From assembly GCA_021740845.1 (NCBI GenBank), contig JAIOYZ010000021.1, positions 1 to 64,000 of the forward strand: a stretch of DNA of 64,000 bases. Reading direction: 5' to 3'. Within the stretch, counting starts at the first letter, position 1. Each line of letters opens with the position of its first letter. A program made the position numbers and the translations under genes. This document shows positions 35,616-45,883 of the stretch, in pieces. This stretch comes from Bacteroidia bacterium (GTDB lineage: Bacteria > Bacteroidota > Bacteroidia > UKL13-3). The notes beneath the pieces were generated by a model. It saw only the letters and a list, made by a program, of their open reading frames with translations, did no database searches and was not told the origin of the DNA.

Positions 35616-35710
35616 GCTTGTGCAGATGCTTGCTGCAAGATACCCCCAGAACGATTAGGGTTTTTAACAATGGCCCAATTTTGTTGGATTTCTGACCATT
35701 TACACAAAAC

Positions 35711-37813
35711 TTAGGATATTCTGCCCCATTTTGCTGTTTTGCGGTAAATTGCATCAAATTGGGCCAAGGGTTTATTCACATCCAATTTCATTTCTGGGTC
35801 TGTTTCTAAAAGCAATTGTGCGGCATTTCTGGCCAAAGAAAGTATTTGTGTGTCTTTGCTTAAGTCGCCAATTTTTAAATCTAAAATGCCACTTTGGGCA
35901 GTGCCTTCCAATTCGCCTGGTCCACGTAATTTTAAATCTGCTTCGGCTATTTTAAAACCATCATTGGTTTCTACCATAGTTTTTAAGCGAGTTTTGGCTT
36001 CAGCACTTTGCTTTACATCGCTCATCAAAATACAATAGGATTGGTCTGCGCCTCGGCCAACTCTTCCCCTTAACTGATGCAATTGGGATAAGCCAAATTT
36101 TTGAGCACTTTCAATAATCATCACACTTGCATTTGGAACATTAACTCCAACTTCAATAACAGTTGTAGCTACCATAATATTTGTTTCACCTCGGATAAAC
36201 CTTCCCATCTCGTGTTCCTTTTCCTTAGGTTTTAAACGTCCGTGCAAAATGCTTACTTGGTAGTTTGGTTCAGGAAATTCTCTGCAAATGCTTTCGTATC
36301 CTTCTACCAAATTTTTATAATCCATCTTTTCAGACTCTTCAATCAACGGGTAAACAATATAAATCTGCCTGCCTTTCTTAATCTCATTTCTTATAAATCC
36401 AAATACTGCCAAACGGCTACCATCATAGCGTAACAAGGTTTGAATAGGTTTTCTTCCTGCTGGTAATTCATCAATGATAGAAGTGTCCAAATCGCCATAG
36501 AGTGTCATGGCTAAAGTTCTAGGAATAGGAGTGGCCGTCATTACCAAAACATGAGGAGGATATTTGTTTTTTTGCCACAATTTTGCCCTTTGCTCTACCC
36601 CAAATCTGTGTTGTTCATCCACTATGGCCATTCCCAAATTTTTAAAACTAACCTTGGTTTCTATTAAAGCATGGGTTCCAATAAGAATATTGAGTTCGCC
36701 ATTTTCGAGCATTTCATAAACTACTCTTTTCTCTTTTATGGGAGTGGAGCCAGTTAATAATTTTACGGTTACAGGCAATTCTTTTAAAAGTTCGCTTATG
36801 GTTTGAAAATGCTGTGTTGCCAATATCTCTGTTGGTGCCATCATGCAAGTTTGGTAGCCATTTTCTATGGCCATTAACATGCACATCAAGGCCACAACGG
36901 TTTTGCCACTTCCTACATCTCCTTGCACCAAGCGGTTCATTTGTATACCTTTTTTTACATCTACCCTAACTTCTTTTATAACACGTTTTTGAGCGTTTGT
37001 TAATTCAAAGGGCAAGTGGTGGTGGTAAAAGTTTTGAAACAAATCTCCAATTTTCTCCAGCTTTATTCCATTGAATAATTGATGTCTTTTTACCTTATAG
37101 CGCAACAATTTCAATTGAATAAAAAAGAACTCCTCAAATTTTAAACGAAATTCGGCTTGAGCCAATTGTTCTAAGTTTGTAGGGAAATGAACAGTTTGCA
37201 AAGCAGCTTTTCGGTTCATTAATTTATGTTCCAAAAGCAATTCCATTGATAAACATTCTGTAACCTCAAATTGCGGGTTTAGGATGAGTGTGTTTATCCA
37301 TTTCATTATGGTTTTAGAATCTATACCTCTTGCCTTCATTTTTTCTGTACAATTGTACATGGGCATAATGTGCAGGTATTTTTTTATGGCAGCATCTTCT
37401 GGATCATCCATATTTGGATGCACAATATTAATGGTGCCATTAAACTCATTGGGTTTTCCAAATACCAAGTAAACTTGGTTCGATTTAAGCGATTCTTTTA
37501 TCCATTTATGTCCTTGAAACCAAACCAATTCTAAAACACCCGTATCGTCTCTTAACTCCGCTACCAAACGTTGTCCGCCTTTTGTGCCGAGTGTTCTAAG
37601 GTTAGATAAAACGCCTTTAACTTGCACATAAGGCATATCTGGTCTAAGGTCCCTTATTTTATAAACTTTGCTTCTATCTATATGTCGGTAAGGGAAATGA
37701 AACAGTAAATCGTTAAATGTAAAAACCTGAATTTCCTTTTTGAGCAATTCCGCTTTGGCAGGGCCAATTCCTTTTAAGTATTCTATAGGAGTGGAAAGAT
37801 ATGCGTTCATCAA
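35711..37813 (-). CDS. recG: ATP-dependent DNA helicase RecG
   Basis: The 700-residue protein has an N-terminal wedge (OB) domain, then the helicase core: Walker A GDVGSGKT, the DEQH box (VDEQHRFG), TATPIPRTLA, and the RGRVGRG and YCIL motifs. RecG remodels stalled replication forks and branched DNA. The length is standard. The gene stands alone; a GGTTCAAACC motif (37824) with the extended form is just upstream of its start. Confidence 0.93.
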   Translation of the reverse strand: MMNAYLSTPIEYLKGIGPAKAELLKKEIQVFTFNDLLFHFPYRHIDRSKVYKIRDLRPDMPYVQVKGVLSNLRTLGTKGGQRLVAELRDDTGVLELVWFQGHKWIKESLKSNQVYLVFGKPNEFNGTINIVHPNMDDPEDAAIKKYLHIMPMYNCTEKMKARGIDSKTIMKWINTLILNPQFEVTECLSMELLLEHKLMNRKAALQTVHFPTNLEQLAQAEFRLKFEEFFFIQLKLLRYKVKRHQLFNGIKLEKIGDLFQNFYHHHLPFELTNAQKRVIKEVRVDVKKGIQMNRLVQGDVGSGKTVVALMCMLMAIENGYQTCMMAPTEILATQHFQTISELLKELPVTVKLLTGSTPIKEKRVVYEMLENGELNILIGTHALIETKVSFKNLGMAIVDEQHRFGVEQRAKLWQKNKYPPHVLVMTATPIPRTLAMTLYGDLDTSIIDELPAGRKPIQTLLRYDGSRLAVFGFIRNEIKKGRQIYIVYPLIEESEKMDYKNLVEGYESICREFPEPNYQVSILHGRLKPKEKEHEMGRFIRGETNIMVATTVIEVGVNVPNASVMIIESAQKFGLSQLHQLRGRVGRGADQSYCILMSDVKQSAEAKTRLKTMVETNDGFKIAEADLKLRGPGELEGTAQSGILDLKIGDLSKDTQILSLARNAAQLLLETDPEMKLDVNKPLAQFDAIYRKTAKWGRIS

Positions 37814-37842
37814 AGGCTCTTTTGGTTCAAACCGAATTTTTT

Positions 37843-38952
37843 TTATCTAGGTAAAATTTGGCCGCGTGAGTTTACATACAAATTAATACTCTTGAAAATT
37901 ACCTCAGCAATGCCGTCTTCAAAAATGCCAATGTTTTCAAATTCAAATGGAACCACAATTCTTCCTTGTTTATCTATTGCGCCCCATTTTCCTTTTAATT
38001 GTACTGGACATAATCCTTCGTTAAAATAGCCAGCTTGTTCAAAATAGGGTTGGTAAATATAGTTTCCTTTTGGGTCGATAAAAGCCCATTTGCCTTGGTA
38101 AAACACAGCTGCTCTGCCTTCAGAAAAAGGACGAATATCATCGTATAAGGCAGGAATTACAAGGGTGCCGCTGGTATTTATAAATCCAAATTTTCCTTCT
38201 ACTTCAACCGCTGCTAATCCTTCGTTAAATTCTTTTGCATAGGTATAAGTTGCTTCAATTACCATTTCTCCTTTGCGGTTAATAAAGCCAAATTTGCCCA
38301 TTTTATTTACAACAGCCAATTCTTCATTAAAGCTACTTATAAACTGATATTCGGCAGGCAATACTATGGTTCCATTGCTATCAATTAAGCCAAATTTAGT
38401 TCCTTGCAAAAAGCGAGCAAGACCATTGTCCATATCATCTGCATCGTCAAAAATGAAATCGGTAGCATAGGTTCCATCTTTTTTCATAAAGGCAAATTGG
38501 TAGCCCAAATTGCTAATGTCGAACCCAAATTTATTTTGAACAATATCAATTTTTTTTCCAACGCGGGCCAAGCCGTTATTAAAGGAGCGCGCATCATAAA
38601 TTTCTTTGGGTAAGGTTAAAACCACCCTTCCGTTTGCATCCAAATAGTAGCGCTTAAATTTGTAATCCATAACGCTAACTAATCCTTCCGAAAAAGTGCC
38701 TATATATTGGTACAATCCAGTGTCGATTACCCTTTTTTCGCTTTTGTTTATTAGGCAAGGCATATTACCCAAAGCTACAGAAGCATATCCATTTTGGAAA
38801 TTTTGTGCTAAATCGTATTTAAAATCAATGAGCATGGTTCCTTCCTGATTCATGTATCCCCATTTCTTTTTTTTCAATACAGGATAAAGGTTTTGTGCCA
38901 TTACGGTTTGAACCAAAAATGCGCCAATAAGCAATAATCGAAGGTTTTTCAT
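37843..38952 (-). CDS. Exported WG-repeat protein
   Basis: The 369-residue product has a signal peptide (MKNLRLLLIGAFLVQTVMAQ) and about ten WG-like repeats of roughly 30 residues, each of the style GKFGFINRKGEMVI or GKWGAIDKQGRIVV followed by a F-x-E-G-L/R-A segment. Such repeats form a folded ligand-binding array of unknown function. The signal peptide is partly encoded by a GGTTTGAACC copy (38905). Confidence 0.8.
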   Translation of the reverse strand: MKNLRLLLIGAFLVQTVMAQNLYPVLKKKKWGYMNQEGTMLIDFKYDLAQNFQNGYASVALGNMPCLINKSEKRVIDTGLYQYIGTFSEGLVSVMDYKFKRYYLDANGRVVLTLPKEIYDARSFNNGLARVGKKIDIVQNKFGFDISNLGYQFAFMKKDGTYATDFIFDDADDMDNGLARFLQGTKFGLIDSNGTIVLPAEYQFISSFNEELAVVNKMGKFGFINRKGEMVIEATYTYAKEFNEGLAAVEVEGKFGFINTSGTLVIPALYDDIRPFSEGRAAVFYQGKWAFIDPKGNYIYQPYFEQAGYFNEGLCPVQLKGKWGAIDKQGRIVVPFEFENIGIFEDGIAEVIFKSINLYVNSRGQILPR

Positions 38953-39070
38953 GCAGCTAAATTAATATGCAAAATGGTGGAGACAAAAAAAGATGTCGAC
39001 ACTTGTTAATGAAGACGACAAAAAATGAAATGTATTTTAGCTAGAATGAACAATTTTTAGGGAAACCTGT

Positions 39071-39078
39071 TAGATTTG
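39071..39078 (+). promoter_or_regulatory. -7 box upstream of the Nfu-type gene
   Basis: TAGATTTG, matching TAnnTTTG, ends 19 bases before the ATG at 39098. Confidence 0.45.
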
Positions 39079-39097
39079 TAGACTAATTCTAAATAGC

Positions 39098-39670
39098 ATG
39101 TCAGAACCGAAAGAGTTTTTTAATATTTACGCCGAAGAAACCCCCAATCCTGAGACGATGAAATTTGTTTTTAACAAAATGATTTTACCTGAGGATGCCA
39201 TTGATTTTCCAACAAGAGAAAAAGCCCAAGCCTCTCCTTTAGCTAAGAGTTTATTTGAGTTTAGCTTTGTGAACGGAGTTTTTATAATGAATAATTTTGT
39301 AACCATTACTCGATTACCAGGAACAGAATGGCACGATGTTATTCCAATTGTAAAGGAATTCTTGAAAGCATACGTGGAAGCGGATGAGCCTATTGTTTTT
39401 CAAAGAACCATACCTCACAAATATGAAGGCGCTGATAATTTGGTGGTGGCTCAGATTATTGATATTTTAGATACCTATATTAAGCCTGCAGTAGAAACAG
39501 ATGGTGGAATGATTTCCTTTAAATCTTTTAACGACGGTGTTGTAACCGTTGAGTTAAAAGGTTCTTGCAGTGGTTGTCCTTCTTCAACAGTAACTCTAAA
39601 AAGAGGAATAGAAGGAATGTTAACCAAGATGATTCCAGAAGTTAAGGAAGTGGTTGCAGAAGCTCTTTAA
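39098..39670 (+). CDS. NifU/Nfu-type iron-sulfur scaffold protein
   Basis: The 190-residue protein has an Nfu N-terminal domain (EETPNPETMKFVFNK) and a C-terminal NifU-like domain with the cluster-binding CxxC in SCSGCPSSTVTLK and the VETDGGMI start. It carries Fe-S clusters to apoproteins, which suits the cluster-rich respiratory complex in this window. It is a single gene. Confidence 0.87.
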   Translation: MSEPKEFFNIYAEETPNPETMKFVFNKMILPEDAIDFPTREKAQASPLAKSLFEFSFVNGVFIMNNFVTITRLPGTEWHDVIPIVKEFLKAYVEADEPIVFQRTIPHKYEGADNLVVAQIIDILDTYIKPAVETDGGMISFKSFNDGVVTVELKGSCSGCPSSTVTLKRGIEGMLTKMIPEVKEVVAEAL

Positions 39671-39708
39671 CGTTAAACAATTGTTATTTTTTGATAAGTG
39701 GTAATTTA

Positions 39709-39718
39709 GGTTCAAACC
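39709..39718. repeat. GGTTCAAACC motif copy between the Nfu gene and recX
   Basis: Intergenic, in the form TTAGGTTCAAACCGAA. Confidence 0.85.
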
Positions 39719-39856
39719 GAATTTTAAGAACAAGTATTTAAATTGAAATGCTTGTATATAAAGAGGTTTTGAACCCAAATTGTATTTCTAAAAGAAAGAT
39801 TAATTGTAATCGGTTTCTTACTATTTCCTTAATTGAAGCTTTTTTTACAATCCTAG

Positions 39857-39888
39857 TATTGCTCAAAAAATATTCAATTCTATCTTCG
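39857..39888 (+). promoter_or_regulatory. recX promoter
   Basis: TTG at 39858-39860, a spacer of about 20 bases and TATCTTCG at 39881-39888, just 9 bases before the ATG at 39898. It supports that ATG over the more upstream ATG at 39748 in the same frame. Confidence 0.55.
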
Positions 39889-39897
39889 CCCCAACCA

Positions 39898-40368
39898 ATG
39901 CCAAAGGAACAAATAAAATACAGTCCAGAAGAGGCCTTTTTAAAGGCTGCCCACTACTGTGCATACCAAGAAAGATGTCATAACGAGGTAGTTCTAAAAC
40001 TAGGCGAGTGGGGCGTTTATGGTATGGAAGCTCAAATTATTCTAAGCAAATTAATTGAGCAGAATTATTTAAACGAAGAACGTTTTGCCAAGGCTTTTGC
40101 TGGTGGAAAATTTAGAGTAAAGCAGTGGGGCAGACTAAAAATTAAAAGAGAATTGAAGGTAAGAGGGGTTTCTGATTTTTGTATCAACGAAGCCATAAAG
40201 GAAATTGAAGCAGATGATTACCTAGAAACTCTTAAAGAAGTTATTGAAAAGAAAATGGCGACTTTTAAATCACTTCAATTGGGTATTGCCAAAAAGAAAG
40301 TATACCATTACGCCGCAACCAAAGGCTTTGAGAGTGATTTAATTTGGGATTGCTTAAATGCTAATTAG
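39898..40368 (+). CDS. recX: RecX-like regulatory protein
   Basis: The 156-residue protein from the ATG at 39898 has three helical repeats of RecX style (SPEEAFLKAAHYCAYQERC, then EQNYLNEERFAKAFAGGKFR, then LKVRGVSDFCINEAI). RecX modulates RecA filaments. The longer frame from 39748 would add an unlikely 50-residue extension that covers the promoter. Confidence 0.82.
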   Translation: MPKEQIKYSPEEAFLKAAHYCAYQERCHNEVVLKLGEWGVYGMEAQIILSKLIEQNYLNEERFAKAFAGGKFRVKQWGRLKIKRELKVRGVSDFCINEAIKEIEADDYLETLKEVIEKKMATFKSLQLGIAKKKVYHYAATKGFESDLIWDCLNAN

Positions 40369-40422
40369 CCAAATTTTAAAGATTGGTTTTTTAGATTTGA
40401 GAGTCCTGCCTACCTTGCAACG

Positions 40423-41691
40423 GTGAATAAAACTAGCAATCAACGCTCTTTATTTTTACTTTTTACAGCCAATGCCATTTCTGGTTTATCACAAGGATTA
40501 AGCATGTTGGCCATTCCATGGTATTTTGCCAAAACCAACCAAAGCGAAACCTTTACCAGAGCCTATGGCTGGATTACTCTTTTGGTTCTATTCTTTGGAT
40601 TGTACGCCGGAACTTTAGTAGATAGATTTAGTAGAAAAGCCAATTTTTTAGCAATTAACCTTATCTGTGGAATTGTAATACTATCCATTGCTTTAGTTGG
40701 TTATCATAATATGGAATTGCCTGCACTTTTGGTGATTTCTGTTTTTGGAATTACACTGCTCAATTACAATATTCATTACCCAACTTTATACGCCTTTGCT
40801 CACGAAATTACCGAGCCAGAAAAATACCAAAAGGTTAACTCTTGGATTGAAATTGTAGGACAAACAACTTCCATTTTAAGTGGAGCTTTTGCTGCAATTC
40901 TTCTAGAAGGTATTGATCCAAATTCTGGTAAATTAGCTGGTTTTACGTTTCAGTTTTCCTTTCATATTCAACGCTGGGAAATATGGGAAATATTTATGCT
41001 CGATGCCGTAACTTATTTTATAGCAACAGCTTTAATTATGGGAATAAAATATACTCCCATATTAAAACCAAATATTGAATTGGGTTCTGTTATCAAAAGA
41101 GTAAAAACAGGATTTTCCTATTTAAAAGTGCATACTTCCCTTGCCGTTTTTGGCTTGTTTTCGTATTCTGTTTTTGCGGCTCTTATTGTTTGTATTCACT
41201 CCCTTTTGCCAATTTATATCGATAAACATTTGCACGAAGACGGTTCTGTTTTTGCCATGGCCGATTTAATTTATGCCTTGGGAGCGCTTAGTGCGGGCTT
41301 GTTTGTGGGCAAAGTGTTTCACTCCAACCAAACCTTACGCGCCATTATTTTACTCACTATTTTGGCAAGTCTTTTATTTGTTTGGGTTTCATTTACAAGT
41401 CAAGTTTGGATAGTTTATGCCTTTTCTATTTTACTGGGTTTTAGCAATGCAGGCATTCGCGTATTGCGCTTAACCTATTTCTTTAAGCACATTCCCAACG
41501 AAATTATGGGTAGGGTAAACAGTATTTTTAATATGAGCAATGTATTAACTCGCAGCCTTTTTATCTTCTTGTTTTCAATGCCGTTTTTTAGCTCAGGTCC
41601 TTATATAATTTGGGCCTTTTTTATCCTTTCAATTTATTTGGGTTTATCGGGTTTGGTGCTGCTGCTTCACCAACGCAAACTGGCTCCATAG
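40423..41691 (+). CDS. MFS transporter
   Basis: The 422-residue protein has about 12 hydrophobic helices and starts at a GTG (MNKTSNQRSLFLLF). Motif A-like features appear in the loop DRFSRKANF. It resembles MFS permeases of the macrolide/enterobactin-exporter type, possibly a drug or siderophore exporter; the substrate is not predictable. A TACCTTGC box (40411-40418) lies just upstream of the GTG. Confidence 0.78.
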   Translation: MNKTSNQRSLFLLFTANAISGLSQGLSMLAIPWYFAKTNQSETFTRAYGWITLLVLFFGLYAGTLVDRFSRKANFLAINLICGIVILSIALVGYHNMELPALLVISVFGITLLNYNIHYPTLYAFAHEITEPEKYQKVNSWIEIVGQTTSILSGAFAAILLEGIDPNSGKLAGFTFQFSFHIQRWEIWEIFMLDAVTYFIATALIMGIKYTPILKPNIELGSVIKRVKTGFSYLKVHTSLAVFGLFSYSVFAALIVCIHSLLPIYIDKHLHEDGSVFAMADLIYALGALSAGLFVGKVFHSNQTLRAIILLTILASLLFVWVSFTSQVWIVYAFSILLGFSNAGIRVLRLTYFFKHIPNEIMGRVNSIFNMSNVLTRSLFIFLFSMPFFSSGPYIIWAFFILSIYLGLSGLVLLLHQRKLAP

Positions 41692-41707
41692 CTTTTTTGT
41701 TTATTTC

Positions 41708-41774
41708 GGTTTGAACCAAATCTCCTTGTTAGAAATACCTTGTTGCAATTAAATAAGGCAGTTCGGTTTGAACC
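41708..41774. repeat. Two direct copies of the extended motif TTCGGTTTGAACCAAA
   Basis: GGTTTGAACC at 41708-41717 and 41765-41774, both in the full 16-base form and same orientation, 57 bases apart, in the gap before murF-alr. The remainder of the 280-base gap (41692-41971) shows nothing else clear. Confidence 0.85.
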
Positions 41775-41971
41775 AAATTTTCTAGCTTGCAGAGATTTAA
41801 TCTGTAGATCCAGGGTAATTTTGCCTCCTAAATATTCTATCGATTTTTAACACTTTAAGAAATTGTATAAGCAGCATTTCAAATTGGCATAATTTACTTC
41901 TTTTATCCGCCAAAATTCTTTAACCTTGAGGCTAGTAAAGCTTGATTTCGGCTTTTGAAAAACGTAACCCT

Positions 41972-44434
41972 ATGTTCACGCTTCAAGAATTAAAACTTGC
42001 ATTGGATGGTGTTTTTGTAAAACAAGATGCTGCGCCTTTGCCTATTCAGCATTTTGTAATCGATAGCAGAAAATTATTGTTTACAGAAGAGGCTGTTTTT
42101 ATTGCAATTAAAGGTGTTAGAAACGATAGTCATAATTACATTAAGGATGTTTATAATGCCGGAATTAGGAACTTTCTAATAGAAAAAGGCAATTACGATA
42201 AGCAGCTTTTAGGCGAATTCCCTCAGGCAAGTTTTTTAGAAGTAGAAAATGGAATACTTGCTTTGCAAAAAATAGCTGCTTTGCACCGTGCTCAATTTTC
42301 GATTCCAATTGTTGGTATAACTGGTAGTAATGGAAAAACTATAGTAAAAGAATGGTTGGCGCATTTGCTTAAAGAGGATTTAAGTTTGGTAAAAAACCCA
42401 AAGAGTTATAATTCGCAAATTGGTGTGCCATTATCTGTTCTCCAACTTAACTCTTCGCATCAAATAGGTTTTTTTGAGGCTGGTATTTCTGAACCAAATG
42501 AAATGCAAAAGCTTGAAAAAATAATTGCACCCACCATGGGTTTGTTTACAATTCTTGGCGATGCACATGGTGAAGGATTTTTATCTAGCTCCCAAAAATT
42601 GGAGGAAAAAGCTCAGTTATTTACTAATTGTTCTTCTCTTCTTTATTGCAGTGAACAACGTTTGGTGGATGATTATTTTGTGAGTCAAAAAACGTTTTTT
42701 CCTCAAAGAAAATTAATCACCTGGTCGCGCTTAAGCCACCAAGCAACTTTTTATTTCGAAACTACAATTGGTTCAAACCATACCCAACTTTTTTACAAGG
42801 GAAACTGCATAACCATACCTTTTGCAGATGAAGCTTCTATTTGGAATGCTTGTACTTGCTTGGCTTTTCTGCTTGCACAGGGCTACGAATTAAATAGGTA
42901 TATAGATAAGTTTTTAGACCTGCCCGTATTAGAAATGCGTTTGCAGTTAAAAGAAGCTCAGCAAAATTGTTTGCTAATAAATGATAGTTATAGCGCAGAT
43001 TTAGGTTCGCTCAAAATTGCTTTAGAATACATGCAGCAACATGCAAGCGGACAAAAACGTACGGTTATTTTATCTGATTTTTTGGAGAGTGGAAAATCGG
43101 AGAATGAGTTGTACCAAGAAATAAGTAAGCAATTAAAAGCCAATCAAATTGATAAGTTAATAGGTATTGGTAATGCTATGTTGCACAACGAGCATTTATT
43201 TGATTTGCCAGAAAATTATTTTTATAAAGATACCTTAAGTTTTATAACAAATTTTCCTGCAGAGAATTTTAAGAATGAACTCATTTTGCTTAAAGGCGCA
43301 AGGAGTTTTGCTTTTGAAAAAATCTCAAAAATTCTTGAGAAAAAAGTACATCAAACGGTATTTGAAATTAACCTAAATGCCTTGGTTCAAAACTTAAATG
43401 CCTATAGAAATTTACTGCAACCAAAAGTGAAAGTTATGGCTATGGTTAAGGCTTTTAGCTATGGTGCTGGAAGTTATGAAATTGCTAAAATTTTAAACTT
43501 TAATAGGGTAAATTACCTAACTGTTGCCTACGCAGATGAAGGCGTTGTTTTGCGTGATGCAGGCATAAAATTGCCTATCATGGTTATGAATCCTGAGCCT
43601 TCTAGTTTTGATGTAATCTTGCAAAACAACTTAGAGCCAGAAGTCTATAATTTTGAAATTCTAAATGCCTTGCTTTTAGCAGCTGATGGTGAAGAAGTAG
43701 GCGTGCATATTGAATTAGATTCTGGAATGAAACGATTGGGTTTTGATGCCAACCAATTGCATGAATTATTAAACTTGCTCAAAGAAAATCCGCAACTTAA
43801 AGTGCGTTCTGTGTTTACTCATTTAGCAGCGAGTGAAGATGAAATGCAAGACGATTTTTCAATGCATCAAATAGACTTATTTGCCAAGTTAAGTGAGAAA
43901 ATTTGTTCGGCATTTCCTTACACTATTTTGCGCCATTGTTTAAATAGTGGTGGAATTTCTAGATTCCCAAATGCTCAGTTTGATATGGTGCGTTTGGGCA
44001 TTGGTTTATATGGTGTTAATCCAACTTCGAGTCCTATGAACTTAGCAAATATTGGCACTTTAAAAACCGTTATTTCACAAATTAGAAACATTACATCCGA
44101 TGAAAGTATTGGATACGGTAGAAGAGGCAAATTGCCCAAAGATGGGAAAATAGCAATTGTTGCAATTGGCTACGCAGATGGTCTCGATAGGAAATTAAGT
44201 AATGGAAATGGCGACATGGTTGTTAATGGCAAAGCGGCTAAAATTGTTGGCAATATTTGCATGGACATGACTATGTTGGATGTTTCTGAAATTGATTGCA
44301 AAGTAGGGGATGAGGTAGAAGTTTTTGGTCCTCAAAACAGCATACTAAAATTGAGCGAACAAATAGGAACCATACCTTATGAAATCCTAACTGGAGTTTC
44401 GCAAAGGGTAAAAAGGGTGTATTATTATGAGTAG
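41972..44434 (+). CDS. Fused MurF ligase and alanine racemase
   Basis: The ATG at 41972 gives 820 residues (a TTG lies 10 codons earlier). The N-terminal half is MurF: GITGSNGKT binds ATP, followed by the central Mur ligase domain (FFEAGISEPNEMQKL). The C-terminal half is alanine racemase: KVKVMAMVKAFSYGAGSYE with the PLP-binding Lys, and GYGRRG and ICMDMTMLDV near the dimer end. The fusion supplies D-alanine and adds D-Ala-D-Ala to the peptidoglycan precursor; fused MurF-Alr is known in Bacteroidota. Confidence 0.9.
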   Translation: MFTLQELKLALDGVFVKQDAAPLPIQHFVIDSRKLLFTEEAVFIAIKGVRNDSHNYIKDVYNAGIRNFLIEKGNYDKQLLGEFPQASFLEVENGILALQKIAALHRAQFSIPIVGITGSNGKTIVKEWLAHLLKEDLSLVKNPKSYNSQIGVPLSVLQLNSSHQIGFFEAGISEPNEMQKLEKIIAPTMGLFTILGDAHGEGFLSSSQKLEEKAQLFTNCSSLLYCSEQRLVDDYFVSQKTFFPQRKLITWSRLSHQATFYFETTIGSNHTQLFYKGNCITIPFADEASIWNACTCLAFLLAQGYELNRYIDKFLDLPVLEMRLQLKEAQQNCLLINDSYSADLGSLKIALEYMQQHASGQKRTVILSDFLESGKSENELYQEISKQLKANQIDKLIGIGNAMLHNEHLFDLPENYFYKDTLSFITNFPAENFKNELILLKGARSFAFEKISKILEKKVHQTVFEINLNALVQNLNAYRNLLQPKVKVMAMVKAFSYGAGSYEIAKILNFNRVNYLTVAYADEGVVLRDAGIKLPIMVMNPEPSSFDVILQNNLEPEVYNFEILNALLLAADGEEVGVHIELDSGMKRLGFDANQLHELLNLLKENPQLKVRSVFTHLAASEDEMQDDFSMHQIDLFAKLSEKICSAFPYTILRHCLNSGGISRFPNAQFDMVRLGIGLYGVNPTSSPMNLANIGTLKTVISQIRNITSDESIGYGRRGKLPKDGKIAIVAIGYADGLDRKLSNGNGDMVVNGKAAKIVGNICMDMTMLDVSEIDCKVGDEVEVFGPQNSILKLSEQIGTIPYEILTGVSQRVKRVYYYE

Positions 44435-44474
44435 TTTCGGTTTGAACCAAACCAAGTTTTTAACAAATAAATAA

Positions 44475-45074
44475 ATGAAAAATAGTTTTTTGATTTTTGT
44501 TTTACTTGCCTTTTATTCTTGCTCAACACCTGGCGTATCAAGAGTTTGGTCGGATGAAACGCATGTGGTAAACCGCAAACAAGAACACCGTTTTATTTAT
44601 TTTGTACAAAGCAACAATCAAATAAATAGCAGAGTTGCTCAAGATGAATTGGTAAGGCTTTCTAATAATCCTTCTATTCAAGGTTATTTATATACGCAGG
44701 GCGAAAGAATTAATGAAGGCAACAGAGAATTTTACCGCCAAAAAATGCTCAAAGATTATTACGATTATGTGGTAGTGTTGCGATTAACAGATTCTATTTT
44801 TGTTACCAATACCGTTAATGGTGAAGGCACCACAAACAATAGAAGTTTTTATAGCGATTACTCATTTCAAATTGATCCATATGCTTATAATCCAAGTTAC
44901 GAAAGGCCCAATAAAATATTCCAAGTAGAAACCAATGTTTATTATATACCAAGCGGTAAATTGGTTTGGAGTTCATTGAGCAAAGTATATAACCCAAAAT
45001 CTGTTGAACAAGCTGTTAGAGATACCTCCAAAAAAGTAATGAAAAAAATGAAACGTGAAGGGTTCTTGAGGTAA
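44475..45074 (+). CDS. Lipoprotein, unknown function
   Basis: The 199-residue product has a lipobox (LAFYSC, Cys at about residue 16). The mature part is polar with no recognised domain, ending in a Lys-rich KKVMKKMKREGFLR. Probably attached to a membrane. Upstream is a GGTTTGAACC copy (44439) just after the murF-alr stop. Confidence 0.6.
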   Translation: MKNSFLIFVLLAFYSCSTPGVSRVWSDETHVVNRKQEHRFIYFVQSNNQINSRVAQDELVRLSNNPSIQGYLYTQGERINEGNREFYRQKMLKDYYDYVVVLRLTDSIFVTNTVNGEGTTNNRSFYSDYSFQIDPYAYNPSYERPNKIFQVETNVYYIPSGKLVWSSLSKVYNPKSVEQAVRDTSKKVMKKMKREGFLR

Positions 45075-45087
45075 TAATTAATAAGGT

Positions 45088-45759
45088 TTACTTTTCAATT
45101 AGAAAGTCGAAACGATAGTGGCTGTATGGTTGCCAAGTTTCTTGTTCTTGTAATTCTCCTTTTAGGTTAAGCTCTTTGCAAATTTGAAACAATTCATTTG
45201 GATGCCAAAATTTACCCATATCGTTTTTGCCTATTAGGGTTTGTTTTAGTAATGCAAACAATCTCTTTGGAGTATTGTAATACTTAAAGAATTTGCGTTT
45301 ATCAGTAATGTCGCCAATTAATATTTTTGAACCGGGTTTGGCATGTTTTACTAAATTTTCAACAACTAGTTTTCCCAATTCATAACTCTCAAAATATTGA
45401 AAACTAAAGTACAATAACACTGCATCAAATTCTTGGTTCAAATAGAAATTTTCTGCAGAACCTAAATGGAAATTTAATTTGGAAGAGGGAAGGGCTGAGG
45501 CTTGCTTGATTAAGGTTTCGGAGAAATCTACGCCTGCTACTTCTTTGCAATAGGGCAATAGTTTTGCAGATAATTGGCCATTGCCACAGCATACATCCAA
45601 AACAGATTTGGTACCTTCTAAGTTTAATTGAAGACTAATTTTAGCTGCAATTTTATCCATCAAATCTTCCTTCATCAATTGGCCATTAACAATTCTGGCA
45701 ACCTGCGCCTCTACTTGAGTTTCTTCAGCAGTTTTGTTCCAAAATGATTTCCAATCCAT
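45088..45759 (-). CDS. Class I SAM-dependent methyltransferase
   Basis: The 223-residue protein has the SAM-binding motif VLDVCCGNGQLS (near residue 55), then VDFSETLIKQAS and a motif IV region DAVLLYFSF. The substrate is unknown. It is convergent with the preceding lipoprotein gene. Confidence 0.8.
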   Translation of the reverse strand: MDWKSFWNKTAEETQVEAQVARIVNGQLMKEDLMDKIAAKISLQLNLEGTKSVLDVCCGNGQLSAKLLPYCKEVAGVDFSETLIKQASALPSSKLNFHLGSAENFYLNQEFDAVLLYFSFQYFESYELGKLVVENLVKHAKPGSKILIGDITDKRKFFKYYNTPKRLFALLKQTLIGKNDMGKFWHPNELFQICKELNLKGELQEQETWQPYSHYRFDFLIEK

Positions 45760-45883
45760 GGCTGCAATTTATGCCAAAGTGATTTAATATTTATACCCAA
45801 ATTTTGATTGTATGGCAGTTCAGGAATATGTTTTCTCCCTTTATTTCTTTTCTTAATTTGGTTCGAACCAAACCTGAAAAATA

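Noticed and set aside
39748-39897. Longer N terminus for recX
   Set aside because: The promoter box at 39881 and RecX family length favour the ATG at 39898.
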